This document shows positions 1 through 5,848 of a stretch of 6,059 nt of DNA, piece after piece. Source of the stretch: Thermodesulfobacteriales bacterium (GTDB lineage Bacteria; Desulfobacterota; Thermodesulfobacteria; Thermodesulfobacteriales; Thermodesulfatatoraceae); contig JALSPN010000282.1 of the NCBI GenBank assembly GCA_026985945.1, positions 1 to 6,059 of the forward strand, written 5' to 3'. The notes under the pieces were generated by a model. The model searched no databases. It had not been told where the DNA came from and saw only the letters and a list, made by a program, of their open reading frames with translations. The number at the start of each line of letters is the position of its first letter. Within the stretch, counting starts at the first letter, position 1. A program made the position numbers and the translations under genes.

Positions 1-2
1 AG

Positions 3-827
3 CTTGCAGCCCAAGGGGTCAAAACGGACCAGTGGGAACTTGAAAAAATCTTCTGGCCCTTTGTGAAGCCTGATATCCGCCGTGTTCTGAACGACTTTTC
101 CTACCGGCAATTCGTGCCCAAAAAGAGGCTTCCCCGCCGGGAACAGCTGGCCCTTCAGAAGGGATATCATCTTTTCGATTGCCGGCGTCTTCTTTTTCTA
201 AAATTTGGCGGCACTAATCTTGATCCTTTATTGAAACGGCCTCTTTCCTTCCTGAACGTCTTAAAAGACAAAAGCCGCGATGAAATTGAGCAACACATCA
301 TGCACGCCGAGCTCAAATTGCGCCCTCGCGAAACCCTGGCTTATATCTACGCCTCTTTTGGCCTCAGCAAATATTTTAAGAACCGGGCCACCAGATATAT
401 GCCTGAGGCCCAAATGCTTGAGGAACTCGATGAGGCCTTTCTTAAGGAACTTTGTGCCCTTGCAAAAGACAAAACCTATCGTATGGGTCTTTCGGAAGGA
501 GAAATCCTTCAGGATTATCTTTCCCGCTATGTAATCATGTATTTTGATCGTCTGGACCACACCAGGCGCTTTTTCGAGGAGGCTCGGGCCCGCCTGGCCC
601 GAGAGCATTATTATGCTGCCAGAAGCGTTATTTCACGAGCAGCAAGCTACTTTGGACTTCCTGAGGAAGAATTGCTTCGGATGGGCAAAGAAGAAATAGC
701 ACGCCTTTTTCGCCGCCGGGCCCGGGAGCTCCACCCGGACCAGGGCGGTGAGCACGAGGCCTTTATCGAGCTCCACAAGCTTTACGAAGAACTCATGCAG
801 GCCCGGGGGTTTAAGCGTCCGGTTTGA
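3..827 (+). CDS. J-domain protein, 5' end cut by the window edge
   Basis: The frame is open from the left edge: 20 sense codons precede the GTG at 63, and that GTG has no Shine-Dalgarno sequence, so the true start is very likely outside the window. The visible part is 274 residues ending at TGA 825-827. The last ~65 residues form a J domain: a helix-II-like KEEIARLFRRRARELHPD stretch with the HPD tripeptide at visible residues 244-246, then QGGEHEAF and a closing helix (LHKLYEELM). HPD is the motif that J proteins use to stimulate the DnaK ATPase. The ~200 residues before it are basic and mostly helical in appearance, with no signal peptide, membrane segment or zinc motif, and I do not recognise the family. 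A C-terminal J domain is unlike DnaJ itself and more like a client-specific co-chaperone (inference). The gene converges on the macro-domain gene and overlaps its 3' end by 17 bp. The J domain is solid; the specific role is unknown. Confidence 0.82.
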   Translation, partial: LAAQGVKTDQWELEKIFWPFVKPDIRRVLNDFSYRQFVPKKRLPRREQLALQKGYHLFDCRRLLFLKFGGTNLDPLLKRPLSFLNVLKDKSRDEIEQHIMHAELKLRPRETLAYIYASFGLSKYFKNRATRYMPEAQMLEELDEAFLKELCALAKDKTYRMGLSEGEILQDYLSRYVIMYFDRLDHTRRFFEEARARLAREHYYAARSVISRAASYFGLPEEELLRMGKEEIARLFRRRARELHPDQGGEHEAFIELHKLYEELMQARGFKRPV

Positions 828-1368
828 GATTTTCCGCTTCGGCGATTTCTTTTAAGGCTTCCTCGTAGGCTTTGTAGGCCTCTTTTCCGAAAAGGACCAT
901 CCTTACCAGCCTGGGATACTGATGCTCTTTAAGAAATGAGATGATGGTCTTAAGAGCAATGCGGGAGGCCTCCTCTAAAGGATAACCATAGGCTCCGGTA
1001 GAAAGGGAGGGGAAGGCCACCGAGTCTATCTTTTTCTCCAGGCAGATCTTTAAGGCCGAACGATAGGCGCTGGCAAGCAGCTCAGCCTCTCCGTGTTTAC
1101 CGTCTCTGTAACGAGGCCCGACGGCATGGATGACGTATCTGGCTTTGAGATTACCAGCTCCGGTGATCACGGCACTTCCGGTGGGGCAGCGTCCGTATTT
1201 GCGGGCCTCTTCTGCAATGCTCGGCCCCCCGGCCCGATGAATGGCTCCGTCAACCCCACCCCCGGGGATAAGCTGCTCGTTGGCCGCATTTACAATGGCT
1301 TCGGTATCCTGCCTGGTGATGTCACCTTCCACAAGCTCTAATAAACATTCACCGATCTTGACCCTCAT
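811..1368 (-). CDS. MacroD-type macro-domain protein (probable ADP-ribosyl / O-acetyl-ADP-ribose hydrolase)
   Basis: This encodes a 185-residue single macro domain. Visible motifs in order are GDIT at 15-18 (the Asp contacts adenine in this family), NAAN at 27-30, the phosphate loop GGGVDGAIH at 36-44, CPTGSAVIT, the core strand YVIHAVGPR, and the second loop STGAYGYP. N30 and D40 are ten residues apart, the same spacing as the catalytic Asn and Asp of YmdB/MacroD hydrolases. Hydrolysis of O-acetyl-ADP-ribose or mono-ADP-ribosyl-protein is therefore likely; the substrate itself is inferred. I chose ATG 1368-1366 because AAGGAGGTG lies five bases upstream. An in-frame ATG at 1401 would add 11 residues but lies inside dnaJ and would leave this Shine-Dalgarno sequence unused. 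The protein is cytoplasmic, with no signal peptide. The gene follows dnaJ by 13 bp and is presumably co-transcribed with it. It could instead be a binding-only macro domain, but the catalytic-type Asp argues against that. Confidence 0.93.
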   Translation of the reverse strand: MRVKIGECLLELVEGDITRQDTEAIVNAANEQLIPGGGVDGAIHRAGGPSIAEEARKYGRCPTGSAVITGAGNLKARYVIHAVGPRYRDGKHGEAELLASAYRSALKICLEKKIDSVAFPSLSTGAYGYPLEEASRIALKTIISFLKEHQYPRLVRMVLFGKEAYKAYEEALKEIAEAENLKPDA

Positions 1369-1373
1369 TTTTT

Positions 1374-1382
1374 CACCTCCTT
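1374..1382 (-). promoter_or_regulatory. Shine-Dalgarno of the macro-domain gene, touching the dnaJ stop codon
   Basis: Read on the minus strand this is AAGGAGGTG, nearly a full anti-16S match, five bases before ATG 1368. Its first base is the last base of the dnaJ TGA (1384-1382). This fixes the macro start and suggests that ribosomes ending dnaJ can re-initiate here. Confidence 0.85.
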
Positions 1383-2461
1383 CAGGAAGCTTCTGGGACA
1401 AGTCTTTTTAGTTCTTCAAATTTTTTTCTGGCTTCAGGAGAAAGATTTTTCGGAACGGTGATCATGGCCTCCACATAAAGATCCCCTCTCGTGCCATCGG
1501 GTTTGGGGATTCCTTTGCCTCGGAGGCGGAATTTCTGCCCACATTGGGTGCCGGCAGGCACTTTCATCCTTACCTTGCCGTTTAGGGTGGGCACCTCTAC
1601 CTGACCTCCCAGCACCGCGGTGAAAAGGCCGATGGGCTGTTTGAGATAGAGATCGTAGCCCCTGCGTTCGAAACGGGGATCAGGTCTTACGACCAGTTCC
1701 AGATAGAGGTCTCCTGGAGGCCCACCGGCTCTACCAGGCATTCCTTTACCCGGAATCCGGAGTCTGGTTCCGGTCTCAGCTCCCGGTGGGATGCGAACCT
1801 TAATCCTTTCACTCTTCTTAATGGTGCCTCTCCCCCCACAAGCAGGACAGGGCTTGGTGGTCATCCTTCCCAGCCCACGGCAAGAGGGGCAGATCTCAAT
1901 CATCCTGACATTTCCACGGACGTGTTCCCGCTTTCCTGCGCCCCCACAATGGGGGCAGGTAGTAGAGTGGGAGAGATCAACCCCCTGCCCGTGGCAGGTG
2001 GGGCAGGGCTCCTCAAGGGGGACCGTGACTTCTACTTCTCCTCCCAGAGCCGCCTCCCGAAAGGGGACCTCTACCCGATAAAGCACATCGGCTCCGGGCT
2101 CAGGGCCGCGTTCCCATTCTCTTTCAAAACCAAAAAGATCAGCGAAAATGTCTGCAAAACCCCCAAAAGGCCCGCTTTCGTCCATGAAAACACTGAAATC
2201 GTAAGCTCGTTCACCTCCCGGGGTGGTAAAACTATAGGCGCTGGCAGCCTGTCTCAGGCGGTCGTATTCGGCCCTTTTTTGAGGGTCAGAAAGGATTTCG
2301 TAAGCTTCCTGGATCTCTTTGAATTTTTCCTCTGCTTCCTTATCTCCTGGGTGCAGATCCGGGTGATATTTTCGGGCCAGACGTCGATAGGCCTTCTTGA
2401 TTTCTTCCTGGGTGGCATCCGGGCTTACCCCAAGTATTTCGTAAAGGTCTTTTTTGACCAT
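1382..2461 (-). CDS. dnaJ: Chaperone protein DnaJ (type I Hsp40)
   Basis: This is a 359-residue cytoplasmic co-chaperone that delivers unfolded clients to DnaK and stimulates its ATPase. The J domain is at residues 4-70 with HPD at 33-35. A short Gly/Phe-poor linker at ~72-118 still carries GPFGGF and DIF/DLF elements. The zinc-binding region at 153-212 has all four CxxCxGxG repeats, starting at C153, C169, C191 and C205, close to the usual spacing. The two C-terminal beta domains follow, with KVPAGTQCG and GDLYVE signatures. Length is near the family norm (~370-380). The start [12 protein letters not shown] is set by GGAGGAGG five bases upstream; the longer reading from 2536 would add 25 unrelated residues. 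dnaK and grpE are not adjacent, and no CIRCE element (TTAGCACTC-N9-GAGTGCTAA) is upstream, so HrcA control is not indicated. It heads a short operon with the macro-domain gene and diverges from xseA. It could be a second DnaJ-type paralogue rather than the housekeeping copy, since many genomes of this kind carry more than one. Confidence 0.96.
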   Translation of the reverse strand: MVKKDLYEILGVSPDATQEEIKKAYRRLARKYHPDLHPGDKEAEEKFKEIQEAYEILSDPQKRAEYDRLRQAASAYSFTTPGGERAYDFSVFMDESGPFGGFADIFADLFGFEREWERGPEPGADVLYRVEVPFREAALGGEVEVTVPLEEPCPTCHGQGVDLSHSTTCPHCGGAGKREHVRGNVRMIEICPSCRGLGRMTTKPCPACGGRGTIKKSERIKVRIPPGAETGTRLRIPGKGMPGRAGGPPGDLYLELVVRPDPRFERRGYDLYLKQPIGLFTAVLGGQVEVPTLNGKVRMKVPAGTQCGQKFRLRGKGIPKPDGTRGDLYVEAMITVPKNLSPEARKKFEELKRLVPEAS

Positions 2462-2520
2462 TTTAGCCTCCTCCAGATGCTTGTCTTCTTTAAATAGCCC
2501 CACTAAACTTGTTAGTCTCC
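2462..2520. promoter_or_regulatory. Divergent dnaJ / xseA intergenic region with presumed promoters
   Basis: These 59 bp must hold control signals for at least one of the two divergent operons. For xseA a weak pair is visible on the plus strand: TTGTCT at 2481-2486 and TAAACT at 2504-2509, 17 bp apart, each matching four of six consensus positions. It would start transcription only a few bases before ATG 2521. For dnaJ I find no convincing -10/-35 pair; its promoter may lie inside the xseA coding sequence. A small inverted repeat, ACTAA-N5-TTAGT (2502-2516), sits between the genes and could be an operator or chance. There is no CIRCE element. The region is secure as an intergenic unit, but the boxes are only candidates. 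Confidence 0.35.
2467..2474 (-). promoter_or_regulatory. Shine-Dalgarno of dnaJ
   Basis: Minus-strand GGAGGAGG lies five bases before ATG 2461. It is a strong ribosome-binding site and decides the start against the 25-residue upstream extension. Confidence 0.8.
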
Positions 2521-3747
2521 ATGGATGGCTTGGCAAGGGGTCAAGAAAGATTAGATACCGCGCGCCGTGTCTTTACGGTCAGCGAATTAAACAACCTCTT
2601 AAAGGAGATTTTAGAAGCCCGTTTTCCTTTTATCTGGGTAGAGGGGGAAATCAGCAGTCTAAAAAGTTCCCGAAACGGCCATCTTTATTTCAACCTGAGG
2701 GATGATGGGGCCTCACTTCAGGCGGTCCTTTTCCGGAGCTATCGTCTCAACCTCCCTTTTGAACTGGAAGACGGCATGCATGTTCTGTGTTTTGGAAGAC
2801 TCACTCTTTATGAACCACGGGGTCAGTATCAGCTCCTGGTGCAACAGGTGGAGCCCCTGGGGATTGGTGCTTTTCGTCTCGCCCTTGCTCAGCTTAAAGA
2901 AAAACTTTCCCGGGAAGGGCTTCTTGATCCGGCCCTCAAAAGGCCGCTTCCTTTCCTGCCTGAGGCGGTGGGGCTTATCACCTCCCTTTACGGAGCCGCT
3001 ATTCACGACTTCCTGAAGATGGGTCTTTCCCGCTTTCCTAAGGCCACCATTTATATCTATCCCGTAAAAGTCCAGGGCCCTGAGGCCTCTCAGGAAATCG
3101 TCCAGGCTTTAAGAGCCCTTGAAAGCCTTGCCGAAATCGAAGTAATTGTCATTGCCCGTGGTGGAGGTTCTCTTGAAGACCTCTGGGCCTTCAACGACGA
3201 ATCTTTGGCCCGGGCGATAAGGGCCTGTAGGGTCCCGGTAGTCTCTGCCATCGGGCACGAGATAGACTACACTCTTTGTGACCTGGTAGCAGATGCCAGG
3301 GCACCTACCCCTACCGCCGCGGCGGAGCTGGTTTTTCCTCGTCTTGAGGAGCTTGAGAATATGCTTTCGTATTTTAAACATCATTTGCTTCTGGGGGTAG
3401 AAAAACAGCTGCGCCGCCAAAGGGAAAAACTCTTTTCTCTGGCCAGCCGCCTCAAAGATCCCGGGACTAAAATTTCCGAGCAAAAGAAGGAGCTTTCTCA
3501 CCTCAAAAGAAGGCTCGGCCTGGCATTTGAAAGACTTCTGCTTGCCAAAAGGGAAAGGCTCCGTTTTCTGGCCTCTCGTCTCGAGGCCCTCTCACCGCTT
3601 GCGATCCTGGCCCGGGGATATAGCATCGTTTACCGAGAAAAAACAGGAAAGATTATCCGGAGGGCCACCCAAGTGTGCCAGGGAGAGAGGATTGAAATCC
3701 TCTTACAGGAGGGAAAAATTAAGGCCGAAGTGAAAGAAATCTTATGA
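2521..3747 (+). CDS. xseA: Exodeoxyribonuclease VII large subunit
   Basis: This is the catalytic subunit of ExoVII, which degrades single-stranded DNA from both ends to oligonucleotides and acts with XseB in repair and recombination. Read from ATG 2521 it has 408 residues. An N-terminal OB-fold at ~17-112 opens with VFTVSELN. The catalytic core carries [21 protein letters not shown] (R213), [27 protein letters not shown] (H246, D249) and D163. The D-R-H-D spacing of 50, 33 and 3 equals that of the essential E. coli residues D155, R205, H238 and D241. A long charged coiled-coil-like region (~265-370) follows, and the C-terminal LARGYSIV segment is present. The start is uncertain: a TTG at 2509 adds four residues, a TTG at 2530 removes three, and none has a visible Shine-Dalgarno. 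ATG 2521 is preferred by codon type. The gene overlaps the next one by four bases (ATGA). Family assignment is certain; only the start is in doubt. Confidence 0.96.
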   Translation: MDGLARGQERLDTARRVFTVSELNNLLKEILEARFPFIWVEGEISSLKSSRNGHLYFNLRDDGASLQAVLFRSYRLNLPFELEDGMHVLCFGRLTLYEPRGQYQLLVQQVEPLGIGAFRLALAQLKEKLSREGLLDPALKRPLPFLPEAVGLITSLYGAAIHDFLKMGLSRFPKATIYIYPVKVQGPEASQEIVQALRALESLAEIEVIVIARGGGSLEDLWAFNDESLARAIRACRVPVVSAIGHEIDYTLCDLVADARAPTPTAAAELVFPRLEELENMLSYFKHHLLLGVEKQLRRQREKLFSLASRLKDPGTKISEQKKELSHLKRRLGLAFERLLLAKRERLRFLASRLEALSPLAILARGYSIVYREKTGKIIRRATQVCQGERIEILLQEGKIKAEVKEIL

Positions 3748-4562
3748 AAGCGTTTAGAATTCTTTTCATTTGTGGATTTTTTTTCTTTTTGGCCTCCATT
3801 TCCTGTTGGGGAGTCAAATATTATCCTTCAAGACCCTTTCCGGGAGCTCCTCTTCTCGTCGAAGTTCCTGAAAGGGCTAAAGAGGTGGTCTTTTTAGGGA
3901 AAACTTACCGGCCCTTTACTTTTAAAGGGAAACATTTTGTTTTGGCCGCCATTTCCCTGGGGACCAAACCCGGCCTTTATAAAGCACAAATCAAAGGAGA
4001 CTCAGGAGGCATCTTGGAGGTCAGGATTTATCCCAAAAGATATCCTTCCGAGCGCCTTACCGTGCCGCCTAAAATGATTCATTATCCTCCTGAAGTCCTT
4101 TCCCGTATAAAACGCGAAGTCCACCTCATAAAAATGACGGTCTCAAAGGTCTCTTCTGAAATATTCCTTGATGGCCCTTTTGTTTGGCCAGCTTCCGGAA
4201 GAATTTCAAGCCCCTTTGGTTTTCGGAGAATATATAACGGAATCCCTAGAAGTCCTCATTCCGGCCTGGATATCGCCCTTCCGGAGGGGACCCCGGTTAA
4301 GGCTGCGAATCGAGGAAAGGTGGCCCTTGTCGGAGATTTTTATTTGCCGGGGAAGACTGTCATCCTGGATCACGGCCTGGGGATTTATACGGTTTATTGT
4401 CATCTCAAAAAGATCTTGGTGCAGAAGGGGGAGTTGGTGGCCAAAGGAGAAACCCTTGCCCTTTCGGGCAAAAGTGGCCGTGTTACTGGCCCCCATCTCC
4501 ACTTTGGGGTTTACATCCAGGGTGTTAAAGTGGATCCCAAGGTACTTCTGGAGGTCTTCTGA
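3744..4562 (+). CDS. Exported M23 (LytM-type) peptidoglycan endopeptidase
   Basis: This 272-residue zinc metallopeptidase is predicted to cut peptide cross-links in peptidoglycan outside the cytoplasmic membrane. Residues 1-~22 are a signal sequence (MKAFR, then a very hydrophobic FFFF core ending LASISCWG). The Cys at 21 lacks a canonical lipobox, because Ser rather than Leu is at -3, so lipoprotein status is uncertain. Residues ~25-97 look like a beta-rich domain often found before M23 domains. The peptidase domain at ~147-265 has zinc ligands H172 and D176 (HSGLD) and H253, and catalytic-type H220 (VYCHL) and H251 (HLHF). The whole M23 set is intact, so it should be active, unlike EnvC-type regulators, and there is no long coiled coil. 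It starts inside the xseA stop (ATGA) and ends overlapping xseB by one base. Only a poor Shine-Dalgarno is visible, so translational coupling to xseA is likely. Confidence 0.92.
   Translation: MKAFRILFICGFFFFLASISCWGVKYYPSRPFPGAPLLVEVPERAKEVVFLGKTYRPFTFKGKHFVLAAISLGTKPGLYKAQIKGDSGGILEVRIYPKRYPSERLTVPPKMIHYPPEVLSRIKREVHLIKMTVSKVSSEIFLDGPFVWPASGRISSPFGFRRIYNGIPRSPHSGLDIALPEGTPVKAANRGKVALVGDFYLPGKTVILDHGLGIYTVYCHLKKILVQKGELVAKGETLALSGKSGRVTGPHLHFGVYIQGVKVDPKVLLEVF
4550..4555 (+). promoter_or_regulatory. Strong Shine-Dalgarno of xseB inside the M23 gene
   Basis: GGAGGT lies six bases before ATG 4562 and is written within the last codons of the peptidase gene. It is the best ribosome-binding site in the plus-strand operon and supports independent loading at xseB. 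Confidence 0.75.
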
Positions 4563-4759
4563 TGCGATTTGAAGAGGCCCTTGAGCTTCTTGAAAAAATC
4601 GTCCTTGAGCTTGAAAAAGAAGAATTGCCGCTTGAGGAGGCCCTTAAAAGATATGAAGAAGGGGTGCGCCTGGTGCGGGATTGTGAAAGGCTCCTTAAAG
4701 AGGCGGAAAAGAGGATCGAAATTTTGAAAGAGCCTACCGAAAAATCCCTTACGGGGTAA
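4562..4759 (+). CDS. xseB: Exodeoxyribonuclease VII small subunit
   Basis: This is the small helical subunit of ExoVII; several copies bind each XseA and are needed for a soluble, active and controlled enzyme. The 65 residues form the family's two-helix hairpin: FEEAL at 3-7, the LExIVxxLE heptads to ~18, LPLEEALKRYEEGVRLV at 22-38, C41, then the LLKEAEKRIEIL second helix. The short polar tail ends at residue 65, slightly below the usual 70-80. The start ATG overlaps the peptidase stop as TGATG and has GGAGGT six bases upstream. It is separated from xseA by the M23 gene but shares its transcript. The assignment rests on the very characteristic family pattern plus co-localisation with xseA. 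Confidence 0.94.
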   Translation: MRFEEALELLEKIVLELEKEELPLEEALKRYEEGVRLVRDCERLLKEAEKRIEILKEPTEKSLTG

Positions 4760-4761
4760 CA

Positions 4762-5664
4762 ATGGGGCTTTCGGCTGACTTTTTTGAGCGACTTAATCGC
4801 TGGCAAGCCGTTGTAAATGAAGGCCTGGCACGGTTTGTCCCCAAACTGTCTGGTCAGGCCTCGCGCCTTACCGAGGCCATGCATTACAGCCTCATGGCTG
4901 GCGGAAAGCGTTTGCGGCCGATCCTTGTCTTTGCCGGGGCAGAGGCCGTAGGCGGTGATCCCGAAAAGCTCCTTCCGGTGGCCTGCGCCATCGAATGTAT
5001 TCACACTTATTCCCTGATTCATGACGATCTTCCCGCCATGGATAACGATGATTTCAGAAGAGGTAAACCTACCTGTCACAAGGCCTTTGACGAAGCCACC
5101 GCCATTTTGGCCGGAGACGCCCTTCTTACGCACGCCTTTCGTCTCTTGGCCCACGAAGAGCTTGAAAAGACCTTTCCTCCAGAAAGGCTCTTTCGCCTCT
5201 GGCGTTTGATCTCTGAGGCCGCCGGCCTTTACGGCATGGTAGCGGGGCAGATGGCTGATCTTCTGGCAGAGGGAAAGCCCGTAAGCCCTGAAGAACTCTA
5301 TTTCATCCATCACCACAAGACAGCCGCCCTTATAAGGGCCTCTGTCCTTGCGGGAGCCATCCTGGCAGGAGCCGAGGCCCGAAAGGAGAAAAATCTTTCT
5401 GATTACGGCTGGAAAATTGGACACGCCTTCCAGATAGTAGATGATATTCTGGACCTGGTGGGAGACGAAAAGACCCTGGGCAAACCTGTAGGCTCGGATC
5501 TCGCAAAGAAAAAGGCCACTTATCCTGCCCTCTTCGGCCTTGAAGGGGCCTATGAAAAGGCCCGCCATCTCCTTACCGAAGCCCTGGAAAGCCTTTCTTC
5601 TTTCGGATCAGAAGCAGATTTTTTGCGAGACATAGCCTATTATGTTCTGGAAAGGAAACTGTAG
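4762..5664 (+). CDS. ispA: Short-chain polyprenyl diphosphate synthase (farnesyl / geranylgeranyl diphosphate synthase)
   Basis: This soluble enzyme condenses isopentenyl diphosphate with allylic diphosphates to give C15 or C20 prenyl diphosphates for quinones and undecaprenyl carriers. It has 300 residues, typical for bacterial IspA. Visible motifs are GGKRLRP at 47-53, the first Asp-rich motif DDLPAMD (D88, D89, D94) followed by NDDFRRGKPT, K186-T187 in HHHKTAAL, the second Asp-rich motif DDILD at 227-231 preceded by FQIV, and the C-terminal GSDLAKKKATYP. The two-residue insertion in the first Asp-rich motif and an aromatic residue five positions before it (Y83) are the pattern of bacterial type-II farnesyl diphosphate synthase, so C15 is the most likely product, though C20 is not excluded. 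The start is ATG 4762, two bases after the xseB stop, with only a GGGG run upstream, so coupling is likely. An overlapping 347-codon antisense frame is a shadow. Confidence 0.94.
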   Translation: MGLSADFFERLNRWQAVVNEGLARFVPKLSGQASRLTEAMHYSLMAGGKRLRPILVFAGAEAVGGDPEKLLPVACAIECIHTYSLIHDDLPAMDNDDFRRGKPTCHKAFDEATAILAGDALLTHAFRLLAHEELEKTFPPERLFRLWRLISEAAGLYGMVAGQMADLLAEGKPVSPEELYFIHHHKTAALIRASVLAGAILAGAEARKEKNLSDYGWKIGHAFQIVDDILDLVGDEKTLGKPVGSDLAKKKATYPALFGLEGAYEKARHLLTEALESLSSFGSEADFLRDIAYYVLERKL

Positions 5665-5798
5665 GCTTTTAGCCCGACGATTTTTTCTTAGTTGAGTTCC
5701 TAGGTGGATACCGAAAACGATAAGACCTTTCTTGCTAAGATTACGATCTAATGGTCCTGCAGGTGAGGCTACTTACTGATCCATCCTCAAGATAAGAA
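5665..5798. other. Intergenic spacer between ispA and the IS end, no recognised gene
   Basis: These 134 bp have stops in all three plus-strand frames and hold no gene I can support. Just after the ispA stop there is a four-bp hairpin (GGCT-TTT-AGCC, 5664-5674) and, six bases on, a T6 run (5681-5686); this is too weak to call a terminator with confidence. On the minus strand a frame without stops runs from 5772 back into ispA but has no ATG, GTG or TTG in the spacer. In relatives of this operon dxs often follows ispA. No dxs-like sequence is visible here, so the spacer may be native flank or debris of an older insertion. Confidence 0.6.
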
Positions 5799-5812
5799 TG
5801 AACCGCCCCGGG
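5799..5812 (+). repeat. Terminal inverted repeat (left) of the IS3-family element
   Basis: TGAACCGCCCCGGG marks the outer boundary of the element, where the sequence changes from unassigned spacer to IS. The partner repeat is outside the window, so the call rests on its similarity to known IS3-group ends and on the correct distance (50 bp) to orfA. Confidence 0.7.
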
Positions 5813-5848
5813 TTTGTCGGAGAGATAAAAATGTGGGAGGATAGAAAC

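Noticed and set aside
63..65. GTG as the start of the first gene
   Set aside because: There is no Shine-Dalgarno upstream and the frame is open to the window edge with sensible coding sequence, so the gene is treated as 5'-truncated.
831..853. Possible terminator after the J-domain gene (CGC-TTCG-GCG then a T-rich run)
   Set aside because: The stem is only three bp and lies inside macro-domain codons, which is not enough for a terminator call.
1922..2497. 191-codon plus-strand frame
   Set aside because: It is antisense to dnaJ, with no ribosome-binding site and no domain pattern; the DnaJ zinc-finger and HPD motifs explain this DNA.
2462..2520. CIRCE / HrcA operator in front of dnaJ
   Set aside because: The TTAGCACTC-N9-GAGTGCTAA pattern is absent; the only inverted repeat there is a five-bp-arm ACTAA/TTAGT.
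2462..2536. N-terminal extension of DnaJ from 2536
   Set aside because: The 25 extra residues are not DnaJ-like and overlap the xseA start, and the strong GGAGGAGG site points to ATG 2461.
4525..5568. 347-codon open frame on the minus strand
   Set aside because: It lies antisense to xseB and ispA, which are unmistakable. Its product is low-complexity Ser/Arg-rich at the end and has no recognisable motif, so it is a codon-bias shadow.
5664..5686. Possible rho-independent terminator after ispA
   Set aside because: A four-bp stem with a three-base loop and a six-base gap before the T6 run does not fit a typical intrinsic terminator.
5686..5740. Inverted arms TCTTAG / CTAAGA in the spacer
   Set aside because: The arms are six bp with a 43-bp loop, well within chance expectation for this A/T-rich spacer.
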